Shown piece by piece: positions 34,301-46,600 of a stretch of DNA of 64,000 nt. The notes under the pieces are model-generated. The model had not been told where the DNA came from. It saw only the letters and a list, made by a program, of their open reading frames with translations, and searched no databases. The position numbers and the translations under genes were made by a program. The stretch lies in the NCBI GenBank assembly GCA_935421135.1, contig OW285187.1, positions 23,622,429-23,686,428 of the forward strand, written 5' to 3'. Positions within the stretch are counted from its first letter, which is position 1, and each line of letters starts with the position of its first letter. Source of the stretch: Bugulina stolonifera. Its lineage: Eukaryota; Bryozoa; Gymnolaemata; Cheilostomatida; Bugulidae.

Positions 34301-36839
34301 GCTGGGTTGTGTCTGGTAGACTGGCCTCCTCTAGTTTTACTATCACTGGGTTGTGTAGTATCATCCTCTTTATTGACTTGACGTCATCACTTAGCGTAGC
34401 GGACATGAGGAAGGCCTGGTATATCTTAGGCAGATATCTGCAGCAATGATACGTACAATAGTCAACAGAGGCATTAACATGTTTACTATGAATACCATAA
34501 AGGATAACAATGTGTACAGTTTAGTTGCAAATCTTAGACTAACGTGCTAAGTTTTTACAATAACGGGTATTAGTGATTGCTTGGGAGTTGTTGCTCCATT
34601 CAGGAGAAGACAACTATGAATGGATGCTCAAGAGCCTAAAGTGCCTAACACTCACCATTATATTGATAAACAGTCAATGTCCCAAACCTGCTTCTAGCCG
34701 AGTGTATGAATGAATAGTTTATAAGTCACCAAATTACATTTATGTGCAGACAAATTCAACAGAGTGAGTATGACCAACAGGGACATTCCATATAATGTGG
34801 AGTATCCTATTATACAGGTTCATGGATGACGAGGGAGATGAGAGTAACTCACGTAAGTAACGCTTTCATATCTGTCTCATAGCCGAAAGAGAAGACAAGA
34901 TCTGCCTCATCCACAACTACCATCTCAAGAGAACCCTTCAGTACCAGGTTACCTGCCTTGAGGTGAGCCAGAACTCTACTGGGAGTCCCAACTACTATGT
35001 CTGGGTTGTCCAGCAGAAGAGGCCTACAAGTTCATTTAATGAATGAGTATGTTGGTAGACTAGCTGCAGTAGCCTATTATACATACCTGTATTTATAACT
35101 AAATATACATGCAAGCTAATTGACAGTAGCCATGGTTCCAAACCATCCAGACAAATGGATGGATATGCTCACCTGATCCTTTGATAGCTTTGGAACCCAT
35201 GCCATAGTCATAGTTTCCAACTCATTATTCAAATTTTTAGGTGAAATATACTATTCCAGATTTATAAATGGGTATCATGAAGAGTAGGAAAAATGAAATA
35301 TCCATTTTCCAAATAACGCTTTGGATTGGTTTCGAATATACCATAGAAACTGGAAGAAGATAACAACACACATATATAGCCACCATTGACTCTCTAATAT
35401 CAGTTGAATAAGCAAGCTGTAAGTGTGGAGTAGATCATATAGTATGTACATTGTATTTACTTTTGAGAATCCAAAGCAACTTGTCCAGATATGTCAAGCC
35501 CTTTGATCTCCTTAGCGCAGTAGCTTGTTAGTGACTAAAACAAAATATAGATGTCATAACACAACATAACATAACATAAAATAACATAACATAACATAAC
35601 ATAGCATAGCATAGCATAGCATAGCATAGCATAACATAACATAACATAGCATAGCATAACATAACATAACATAACATAATATAACTAACATAACATAACA
35701 CCAAATCGTTGCAACATCCTTATCATTCAAAATGTATGTTCTGACTTTGTAATATCGTGGGCTATTATTGAATATGTAATACCATTGGTGGTCATAATAT
35801 AGGCATAAGTATGGAATGAATGTGTATCAATGCAATGGGAGTAGTACATGGCAGTCACAAATGCACTTGCTTAACAACATTTTTACATAGAGGACACATT
35901 AGACTTCTATAATAGAGCTAACAAGGTGAACACCGCATGGTGTAATAAAGTATTAATCAATTTTATTTTAGAAGCCAGCAGAGTTAAACCTGAGCCACGT
36001 GATGTCTACCAAAATTATATTCAATGATATCTGACTATGGCAAACAGTCCAAACTTTGATTATGCCTATCCCACAGAATCATTTCGAGGGAGGTAATCCT
36101 ATGGCCCATCCAGTCACGGATCAGTAGCCTACATGCTGGCGGTAGCCCACCAGACAATAATTTAGTATAATCTAGAGCCGTGGTGTGCTACTAACCTGAA
36201 GATTTTGATACGCCTGACTGCATAGCTCTTTGGAAGGAGTCATTATGAGAGCTCTTGTTTTCTGTTCCTTGGCAAACTGTAAGTAAATTCTCAACAAAAT
36301 AGTTATCTACGACTCTGGTTGTGACGTTCACTCTAAAGCATATTTCAGAACCCTAGCAGAACTTACCATTATACCAATGAATGAAAGATATGGCAGTACC
36401 TTTTTAGTCTCAAGCAACTTTTGGAGTATTGGTATAAGAAAACATCCAGTCTTTCCAGTGCCTGTACGAGCTCTTGCTAATATGTCTTTTCCCTCTAAAG
36501 CCAATGGAATGGCCTTTTCTTGAATAAGAGTAGGCTTGCCCCAGTTCAACTTTGATATGGCCTGAAAAATGTATAAGCATTGTATTATGCACCATGCAGG
36601 CCTATAACTAATTCGCACCGTGGCTGTACAGCGTAACTACTATGAGCGGTAAGTTGAGCAATTGGGCCTACAGTGTGTGTGTGTGTATGTACAAGAATAC
36701 TATGCCTATGATATATACACTATCTTCACTCTAACTTATTATGTGTAAAACATGCAATGAATCAAACCTTGAGTATTCGCTCATCAAGGCCCATTTCATA
36801 AAAGTTCAGGGTCTGTTCGTCTGCTTCTTCTATATCCAT
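31381..36839 (-). CDS. DDX56: DEAD-box RNA helicase DDX56
   Basis: Fifteen exons join to 1,698 bases (565 residues plus stop): 36768-36839, 36400-36561, 36196-36276, 35461-35534, 34853-35023, 34282-34437, 33949-34053, 33651-33722, 33214-33456, 32799-32899, 32468-32541, 32268-32357, 31964-32069, 31717-31826 and 31381-31461. Motifs in order: Q motif '[18 protein letters not shown]', Walker A ARTGTGKT (55-62), GTPSR (142-146), DEAD (168-171), SAT (199-201), 'GVARGIDF', and 'IHRVGRTARG' (motif VI, about 373-383). The C-terminus is Lys/Arg-rich, fitting a nucleolar protein. Length and sequence agree with vertebrate DDX56 (NOH61), which acts in large ribosomal subunit assembly. The last acceptor (31,462-31,464) is chosen to keep frame and adds three lysines. 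Confidence 0.95.
35560..35700. repeat. Pentanucleotide array (ACATA)n with (GCATA) block
   Basis: Within the third DDX56 intron, ACATA units are interrupted by a run of AGCAT-phase variants (about 35,601-35,655) and then resume. It is a simple-sequence repeat with an internal variant block that spread as a unit. Confidence 0.95.
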
Positions 36840-37006
36840 ATTGCTACAATCAGTTAGTTACATAAGTAGCCTACACCTGGCTGATACCAAAGCTTATGTG
36901 TTTCTGAATGAGCATAGAAAACTGATTTAGTCGGTGAGGGGAGAATACTTCTGCTGCCAGCTTGACCTTCAACTGATCAGTATAAAATTTTCAAACAATT
37001 ACTTAA

Positions 37007-37275
37007 GGTGTCTTCACGACCTCTTAGGCGGACCAGGGTCGCAAATAAAAATTACGAGATGGCCGTCCGACCCATGTCAGAAGGGCTATTGGACTGGGAT
37101 TTTGCTTGGCCGGACGAAACCACCTCTAGCTCAGCGGCACACCTGACTTTTTCGCGCGAAAACGAGGATTTTGCTTTCGGCCCAGGCTGGTGTGTTCGCG
37201 ACTCTGTGACGGATGTGTGCCGGAAGATATTTTCGCAAATCGGCCTGGGTCTGAAATTTAGGTCGTGAAGACACC
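37007..37275. mobile_element. MITE, 'GTGTCTTCACGACCT' family, copy 2
   Basis: Perfect 16-bp termini: GGTGTCTTCACGACCT at the left and AGGTCGTGAAGACACC at the right. It is 269 bp long and lies 168 bp upstream of the DDX56 start codon on the other side of its probable promoter. It aligns with 4,836-5,092. GC content exceeds that of the surroundings. Open frames across it have no family match. Confidence 0.88.
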
Positions 37276-40200
37276 TTTATCTGTTATTTGGGCTAGCACC
37301 AACACGGGTTGGCATGATATTACTCTGGTTTACTCTTCCACTGTATTTTGATTACGTTTAGACCCCTACCTTTTTGTTTGCTGGTGAAAATGGCTAGCCA
37401 GATTCGAAATCAAATACCTGCTAAAGCGTGCACAATGGAGGAGATGAGTCTTAGAGATTGATGCATGCTTTTCTAAGTTACAAATTCATACAATTTGCAA
37501 ATTAGATTTCATTTACTAAGACTTATGAAAAGATCCAAGTGAATCTGAGCACACATCACATGCTGCTGTACGACACTTCAATGATATTAATTTTACTACA
37601 ATATCAATATCATCAGTCTGCACTGACCCAAGACTTGGTAAGTTGGGTATGTAGGCCTAAATTAATTTGCAAAAACCTGTTTCTAAATTTACAAAACGAA
37701 ACTATTATGGGCACTGCACACACATTGGGTGGCACATGTAAAACTTCGAGAGAATTTTTATAGGGAATTGGCCTTGTCAATGTACAATGTAGCATTATTT
37801 GAGCTACTTTCACTAACCTAAGATAGAAATATATACCAATATTATGTCCTGAGTGACATTGCCTCCCTAGAGGCAATAACTCTTAAACAGTAACTGATAT
37901 ATAGGCCGATGTCCCCTAAAAAGCGTATCTTGTCTTTACTTGATTGCTGACTCTGAGGACTTCGGAGCACCTTGGGGCCCCAGGAGTCCCTTTTAGTCAC
38001 CCATTATTTGGTCGTGTGGACCTGCTTTCTCTCTCTCTAATCCTAGCATCCTTCTGCTTGGTAAGCCGGTTCCGACTCCCTCTCCCTTGTATGCTGGCCT
38101 GCATGTTGTATGGCTGTGCCTCAGCTACCCAGCCGGATACAACAACAGTAGGCTATTATTTACTCGTAATTCAAATTTAACAATTACAATGATAACATAA
38201 TCATTCAGGTTTAGGTTAGATAATAATGTCTTGACATTACAATAATGCCATTGAATTATCTATTTATTGGATTTATATTATTTACAAATATAAAATAAAA
38301 CTTAACTAGAGATTATGATTTAGATTATCATTATCATTATGATAATGATAACTACTATGACCACAAAAGTGACAAAAACAAAATAGATTAATTAAATTAA
38401 AATTTCTAATAATATAATTACAATAATTTAATAACTATAATATAAATATTAATATAATTATGATATCATTATTAATTTGATTTTTCTGTTTGAACTGCTT
38501 ATATAAATAATATATATTAAATTATAATAATATAATTATAATTATTATTATAACATAATATATTAAGTATTCCGATTCAAAAAATCATGGATTCAAAACG
38601 ATCACAGCATGGAAATCACCATAATACAAGCGTAAAGTTTTTTTTCAATTTTAAGCAATAAAATAAAACATGTAATGGTATTTATTTACAACAGATTTAG
38701 AATAGTAAAAATTATCCTAATCCTATCCTATCCTATTCACGTGTATCCTTGACAAAGCTTCGATCTCAATGAGAACCTGTTCATTTGTTTTTATTTCAAT
38801 TCTGCCTAACCAGTGTTGGAAAAGAGATCATTTTAGCAGATTTCCCCCATTTTCAGATAACAAGTCATTGATTGGAGTCATCTTCTCCTTTTGATGGCAA
38901 TACGGAAAATCCCATGTTTTGATTTTATTTAGCCTAAGCTTCAGTGGATCGCTTTGGAAGTGTCCAACAGTTAATCTAGCCATACAATGTATTTTGGATT
39001 AAATTTTTATCAATGTTATACTTAGGCTAGCTCGGTGCTTCACTTCCGCCCTCTTGAACGTACATGTACAGAAAAACAGTCGACTCGGAATTAATCACAA
39101 TTATATATTATTTACTCTTCCATTCAAGAAGGGATTCACAAAGAGAAAGATATAGTGTCATTAGGACTATAAAATAAATTCTCAAGTTCCTCACAGAAAG
39201 AACGATCAAAATGAGTTTTATCTGAGCTTGACACATTATTACAGAGTTAGAGTAAACAAAACTAGTAAGTGAATTAAATTTATATTTTATTAGCATATTT
39301 AATATTATATTTGATATTAGCAGAGCAAAATTTGCCTCAACTAATAGAATGTATCAGGCAGAGAATTGAAGTTAAGTCAGAAGCGGCTATGTAGCTGTGA
39401 GTGTATACATTGTATGTGCTTGTGCTAGGTCAATGAGGTATATCACGTATGTGGTACGCTGGTACTGGTAAGATACGAATTTAATTTTGATTTCACTTCT
39501 TCAGTGCCAGGAGTTCAGTGTAACCGTTTATGACTTCATGTTGTCAGTGAAGTTTCGGTCCATTTGTAGGTAAATAAGTAACACGCGTATATTCAAATCA
39601 TACTGATATGGTAGCCACTCGCAGGTTTCATTATGAATACAGAGTGGTGTTTTCAATCAATTTTATGGTAAAGTTACACTCGTTTTCTTATTTCCAAGAA
39701 TCTTTCAAAGTTTGTTATTGCACTATATCCTGTCATACGATTACTTTGCCCATCATCTATCAAGTTGCTGTCTTCTAAATAACTGTGGGCCTACAGTACA
39801 TCTTTATCAACAACATAGAGATTAACAACTTCTGCACTATGAGACGGCGGTTGGCTGGTCTAATAGTTACCTGGAGCATCTTCTTTATTTAGCATATCGT
39901 TGTGTATTGTATTGCCGTCATCCGGGCAGTTTTTATTACATTTTAAGTGTTTGCGCTGTCTTCACATACCAAGCATTCGTTCAGACACATTACAAGTTTT
40001 TATCCAAAATCCTTGCACAGCATCTGGACCTTTCCTTGTATATAGCCTGGTTGCTAAATGTTCATGTGTATATTTCTAGATTTTGTATTTTCTTACTAGT
40101 AGCCTACTGTGCTGATATTTCAGTGTCATGTAGCCTAGCAGTTTTTTCTTGTGAGATTCTTTTTCTTTGCTATTGAGACTGCTGACTGTGTAATAGTAAT

Positions 40201-40678
40201 ATTATGCTATAGCTATACTACTAATTACTACATATGGGTGTAATTGACAAGATGTCACAGAACCGGCATGTGAACTCTGATATTATCTGCACACACTGTA
40301 ATGAACATGGCTGTTGTGTTATTGGGCCTATATGACCATATATGACTATGTAAATATTGAATGCCCTGTTGAGATGTATCATAGGTTGTTTTTTATCATT
40401 GACATGTGACAGTTAATTCCTATTGTTGTTGTTTGTTGCATAGAGGAATTCGGCGCGTAATGTAATAATGCTGTTTAAACTTATTAATAACCATTTGTAG
40501 GAAAATCATTCATTAGTATTTATTGGCTTGCATGTTCTTCATGTGTTATTCTTCTCCATTGATGGTGAATCACATTGTGTTACATTTTGTATGTGGTCTA
40601 CAGGTAATTATCTTACTAGATTAGAGCATTACTTACTCCTACTACTTTACCTGCTTACTTACTTACACAGACGTCAAT
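37276..40678. other. Intergenic region between divergent DDX56 and RhoGAP genes
   Basis: No coding exon could be supported. About 38,200-38,720 is extremely AT-rich with many TTA/TAA words and the imperfect palindrome TTATCATTATCATTATGATAATGATAA-like block near 38,330-38,352. The region should hold both promoters, and untranslated first exons of the RhoGAP gene may lie between 39,000 and 40,600; neither can be placed from sequence alone. Confidence 0.5.
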
Positions 40679-43600
40679 ATGGCCAAGGCAGAGAAGAGGA
40701 AAAGCTCAAGTACATTTCATGTTGAACTGGTAAGTTACAGGTGTAACTAGTGTACAAGTATGTAGTAACTAGTGTACAAGTATGTAGTATGTATGTAGTA
40801 TGTATGTAGTAACTAGTGTACAAGTATGTAGTAATGTATGTAGTAACTAGTGTACAAGTATGTAGCATGTATGTAGTAACTAGTGTACAAGTATGTAGTA
40901 TGCATGTAGTAACTAGTGTACAAGTATGTAGTATGCATGTAGTAACTAGTGTACAAGTATGTAGTATGTATGTAGTAACTAGTGTACAAGTATTTAGATT
41001 CCACAGAACCAACTCACTGATGTTATAGTATTAATTATAATAGTAGACAGTAGTGGACTGTGTAGGTCATTCGATGACAATTATACATGTAATAATGAAT
41101 CTACATGTAACCTGAGTGTTGGTGTTGAAGTTCCCATCTATTGTGGAGTAGGAAAGGACATCAAGGACATCATACGCTGCTAGTAAAAGTAATGCATTAG
41201 GCCTATATTTTTTCTTGAGAAAGATACTTGCAAGTCATGTGCCTGTAGCCTGTAGTCTACAGACATATTACTATATATTGCTATAGGAATATTTTATTAT
41301 GCAATATGATATTAAGACGTTTGAATCGAAGGTAGTAATAGTATCAGTCATTGAACCTACCATTCATTATTGCATGATACACACATACAATGTCATATAA
41401 GACATTGGCATCATGCAGTATAACCATTATAGACATTTATATGACAAGGTGAGAATAGAAACTGCACACTATTATAATAATAGTCCTACTATTTATGCAA
41501 GGTTCTGTAACTGTGTTATAGGAAGAAGATACTGCAGTTCGTAAGCTAACTGAAACAGGTACCCTGTACACAGACGTGGGAAACAGCCATTTCTATTCCC
41601 AGGTTAGTTACATTGATGTGACAACTTTACTGTTCTCCCTCCTCTATCCATACACATAGGGGAAATAAGGTCTACTGATGAAGGCTAAATAGTCTACTGG
41701 GCCTACTATATGCCTATAGGGTGTTTACTGAGTCATTTTGTAAAAGGCTGAGCTATAAATGTTCAGTCGATTCAACGGAATATTTTACTACTGTTTCCTG
41801 CCTACCATTATATTACACAATTATACAGCTATCATGAACATTGGTAATATTTAAGGAGTTATCATATCTTAATTTGTACATTCAGCAAATTGATTTCTAT
41901 ACACATCTCAACATTACCAGCTGCAATTCTAACCCTTGAAAATTGTGCAGATTCAGCGTTATGGTATAGTGGGAGTGTAAAATTTCAGTTAAAAATCCGT
42001 GTGTTTCATGCGGAATTCTGGGGGTTTAGTATGCCTGTATTATACCTATTATTATAATTATCTTATTACTGATAAGTCATTGACTGCGTTATGAGCTATT
42101 CAGTGTAATACACTGCAAAGTACAGAGTGCACTTTGTTTAAGGGTTAATTTGCTACTGAGGGATGTAAAAAGATAAGAATTTATTTTGTAAACCAAACAC
42201 ACCCTGTTTCAAGCCTCCTTCACCTACTCGTCACTCGTCACTTACTAATTGCATTATCCTCTCAAAAATAATACAGGAATTATGTCTTAACAACCTCTAC
42301 TAAGGATGATTTGAATAGGAACCAATGGTAAGACGTGAGAGCACTTCCTCTTGCTCCATTCTGGGGATTCTCATCTTATCACATATTTCTAAGATTAGTA
42401 ACATGAGTTGTGTCTATCCATGGTAGGTTGTGAAATCAATTATTTATGGTTGAGAGATTTCATGACAAGTTCAATCGTCATATTGAACTGGACGTTGGTA
42501 CTCTCAACATGGACAGAAGCTCTAGCTCTAGCCTTCAAGTTTACACACATTAGTAGCTGTTAGACAATAATTTTAGTATTTTTGATAAGTAGTAATAATG
42601 TCTACCCTTACTAGTATACGTTACTATCCTCAGAATCAGGTCAACCCGCGACCCAAAAATACTGTACAGAAGAAGAGGTCTTTAACTGGATCTACAGTCA
42701 CCGTGGCGGGTCAAAGCCAATTCTTCAGCAAGGTAACTATTTATAGGATTGTCTATTTATTAACTTTTCTCATGTTACATGATTATGTAGCCTGCATACA
42801 TATATTTATGTCTTACAAGTTGTACTGTTCAATATCGAGTGTGTATTACCACTTACTTGGTGTTAAAAATGAGCGTACACCAGGGTACATGGGGTTCATC
42901 CATCTCTAACCTAAGCCCATGTGCTTGTAAGTTTAGTGCTATGATCATTGTCTAGTACCTACATAATATAAGCAAAATGTTATGGTTTGGGTAAATGTAC
43001 TTTATCGCAAACTATCAAACTTCAACGTTACAATCAACTATATGTAAACTGGATGAAAGCATTGTATTCTGCATATTACAGCCTCCAGTGGAAGAGCTTG
43101 CTTATACACCTCCACACATTGTTAGCAAAGATGTTAAACCACTGAGGTAAGTGAACTAGCTTTCTTCTCATGGTCTAATATACATACATTTGTCATATGT
43201 GCGACTACAAATTTGTCATATGTGCAACTACAGATTTGCCATTTGTGCAACTATAGATTTGTCATATGTGTGACCATAGATTTGTCATAATATGTGTGAC
43301 TATCCAAAATTGGAAGTTGGGGATTGTATGTTTGGTAAAAGTACAATGCTGGAAAATATAAGCATTCAGTGGTGAAATGTTCAGTTTTAAACTGCTATTT
43401 TCGAATCGGCCTGTATATCTAGGCTAGTAAGTAGGCTTACAGTATATTTTAGTATAATATGTAAATGTGATTATTTTTACAGGAAGATGAGTAGAACAGG
43501 GACTATCAAGTTTCCTCAGCTGAAGGAGTTTGCACACTTCCATTATAATAAAGTGGATATGGGTCCAATGACTGTAAGTGCATCAATGTTAGTATCATAT

Positions 43601-46600
43601 GGATTTACTGATTTAGTAGCCTGAGCTCTAGTGTATTTGTGAATGACTAGAACCAGGACTATATTCTACAGTTGCTCGTCAACTTACCAAAAGGGATAGA
43701 AGAGTAGCGCTCTCGTTTGTTCATCAGTATTAGCCAATCAGAGTTGTGTAGTTTAGGTTCCATCTGAGTTCAGCAGAGGTAATGTTAAATAGTGGATCGC
43801 TGTTGCTACTAGCTATCCATATTGCTGTAAACTAAGCACTGTAAATTGTGTCGAAAAGTGCCGGGGGGGGGGGGGGGGGGGGGGGGCTACATTTGAGGAT
43901 ACATGTACTTAGGATGTAGTAGTAGTGGTTGGGCTGCTGCCATAACATCCAAGTAGGTAGTAACATACTCAAGTAGGGGCTAGGCATGCATGGTATGGTG
44001 TTTACTTTTTACTGTTATTAATAGCCCACAATCTGACTTCCTTATTTAAGTTCCTTGTAAGCCAACTGCCAGCATACCAGTTAGGTGCAGTAGTGGAGAA
44101 ATTTAGATAGTCTTAGTTCCTTGTTTGTGGTTGGGGTTTGGGGTAAGGGCGGTCAACCAGCAAAATATAGAGAAGACAACTTCTCCTGCTTCATTTTTGG
44201 CGAAGAACAAAGGCTATCTCAAATTTCTCCACTTCTGCACCTAACTCCAGCATACAGGCTGCTTGTAAATGTCACACAGTTTACATGTAATTCAATAGAT
44301 GTTAAAATAGTAGTACATTTGAAAACCTGCAAACAAATTTACGAGAAGCCCAATTTGAGACTCATTTCAAATGCATCTGAAATACATCAAAGACTATCAT
44401 ATACTTCTATATGACAATGACTATCATATTTATTACAAAGATTGTCATATTTTAGGCACATATTGACGCAGAACAGCATGTGGAAGCAGGTTCTAACTAT
44501 AAAGTGGTTGTACAATCATCTGGAGCCACATGGGTGGTTCAGAGAAATGAGGAGCACTTTATACTGTTAGATAGACAGATACACTACTGTGTGTTTGATA
44601 GGAAGTACTCCCAGCTTCCAGACATAGAACTTCTACTCTCACAGGAGAACCAGGTGGGTGTAAGCTCACCGATTTTATATAACCGCTATATTTCAATAGT
44701 GACACTCTTTCGGTCCCATGATCAATGAATGTGGATTTAGTACCGCTATGCTGGGAATTCCAAGAAGATAAAATTTTGAAATTTCTCAGGCGAAAATATC
44801 GGCAAAATTCACAATCAACTTCTAACTTTTAGGCTCAAAGCAGAGCTTTCGTTATTGTCTCCTATTTATTATTATTGTGCTTTTGATATACAATGTAAAG
44901 TTAAAGTTTTGTACGAGCGCGGAACAGTAATTCCCTCGGTTTTATTATACATAGTACTATATAGTCTATTCAGTATTCAACTTTTGCACAACACTGTACA
45001 TGTAATAACTTTCATGGTTGATACTGGATACAGTACACTCATGTAGTTTTGTTGTTGATGGAATTCTTCGACTAGGTTACTAATAGTTTGAACTACTGTA
45101 TAATGATTATTTGGCTTCATTTATATTCATGACATATGCCTGTGCCAAGTTTACAGACCCATTGTAAAGTGATTTATGTACTGTGTGTGATGAGGTCTCC
45201 TCTCTCCAAGCAGGTGTAACAATAGTATCATTTAGGTAGCACAATAAGTATACAGTCATGTATTCTATTATCTTGTATGTGGTTGGTATTGATAATGTAC
45301 TGTGTGTTTATGTTACTTTCTCTTCCTTTCCAGAACACAACTTCCATTCTAGCTGCATATCTGGATAGATTCTCATCTATTGCTGGAAATAGTATTAACT
45401 GTGGAACTGTGCTCAACTTTTTCGAGGTAACTATAAATACATTTATATACTGTTATAGTAAATGTCTTATGCTAATGTAATTTAACTAGAATGTATATAT
45501 ATAAAATTATACACATATCAGATCAACCCTTCCATCGATGACTCATTCCATCTGATTAATGTTCATCAGATATCCAAGTCATTTAGATCAACATCACATC
45601 AGCTGTACTCAAATACTCACTAGGTTTCGTGTAGTAGATAGTAAGTATATGGTGACATATATTACTACAAGTATGAGTGTATTACACTACTTCTACTACT
45701 TCAAATAATCCAACCATTCACCCTTCTGATAAGTGTATGGTCTAACATACTATTAGATATATATTATATGAGTGTACAATATATTATAGTGTCATGGAAA
45801 TGATGGTAATTTCCTGGAGTCATAGATATTGTTTTGAGAAAATATTTCCTGTACTGTGACTGTTATCTTGGTTACTATATTTGTAGCTAAGTAGCAGTGG
45901 AGGGAGATTGATATCATCTCTCACTGATTCGGCTATAAATATTCCAGCTGTAGCTAATGCTATCGTAACCAAAGCCTACCACGCTACAGACTTTGATGAG
46001 CTCGAACTAAAGGTACTGTATGTCTATTTAGTGTGAGGCTTTAGTCTGCATTCCAATCTACATGAGGTGTACTAGCCGCTGGTGCTAAGGCTAATATTTT
46101 TTGGCTATCTATGTGCTAAGACTGACTATTTCAAACTAAGATCACCACGTGTTCCAGTGTACAGGAACTTCATAAATAGCAGTTGGTAACTATAGGTAAT
46201 GTTCACAGATGATTCATATAAGAGGCCGTGTACTGTGTGAGTGTATTAGGTACTTTACCAAATGTTTTTAAACCTTCATTTTAGAACAGGTGAACATTCC
46301 CAGGGCCCATACACTTTCAGTGATAATTAATGGGGTGACTATGGGAAGTATATACATAGAGTACAGCATGCTTGTAATATATCTACATTATTATTACACA
46401 ATATACTGTATGCATATCAATATAATACAGAGAACCTGTAGCTACCTATCAACAATATACATGTACATGAGTGTAGGTGGCTACTGTCTTACCTTGTGGT
46501 ATATGTTATATAAGTGCACTATGGAAACTACATAGGAAGGACTTAATCCCAACTCTACTCTATATATACATACATATAATGTATAAGTATATAAATATCA

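Noticed and set aside
37008..37268. 86-codon open frame as a gene
   Set aside because: It is contained in a MITE with perfect inverted ends and has no homologue that I recognise.
39907..40176. 89-codon open frame upstream of the RhoGAP start
   Set aside because: The product looks like chance Cys/Phe/Leu-rich translation; no splice connection in frame to exon 1 was found.
40674..41012. 112-codon Thr/Tyr-rich protein
   Set aside because: Pure translation of the intron 1 minisatellite.
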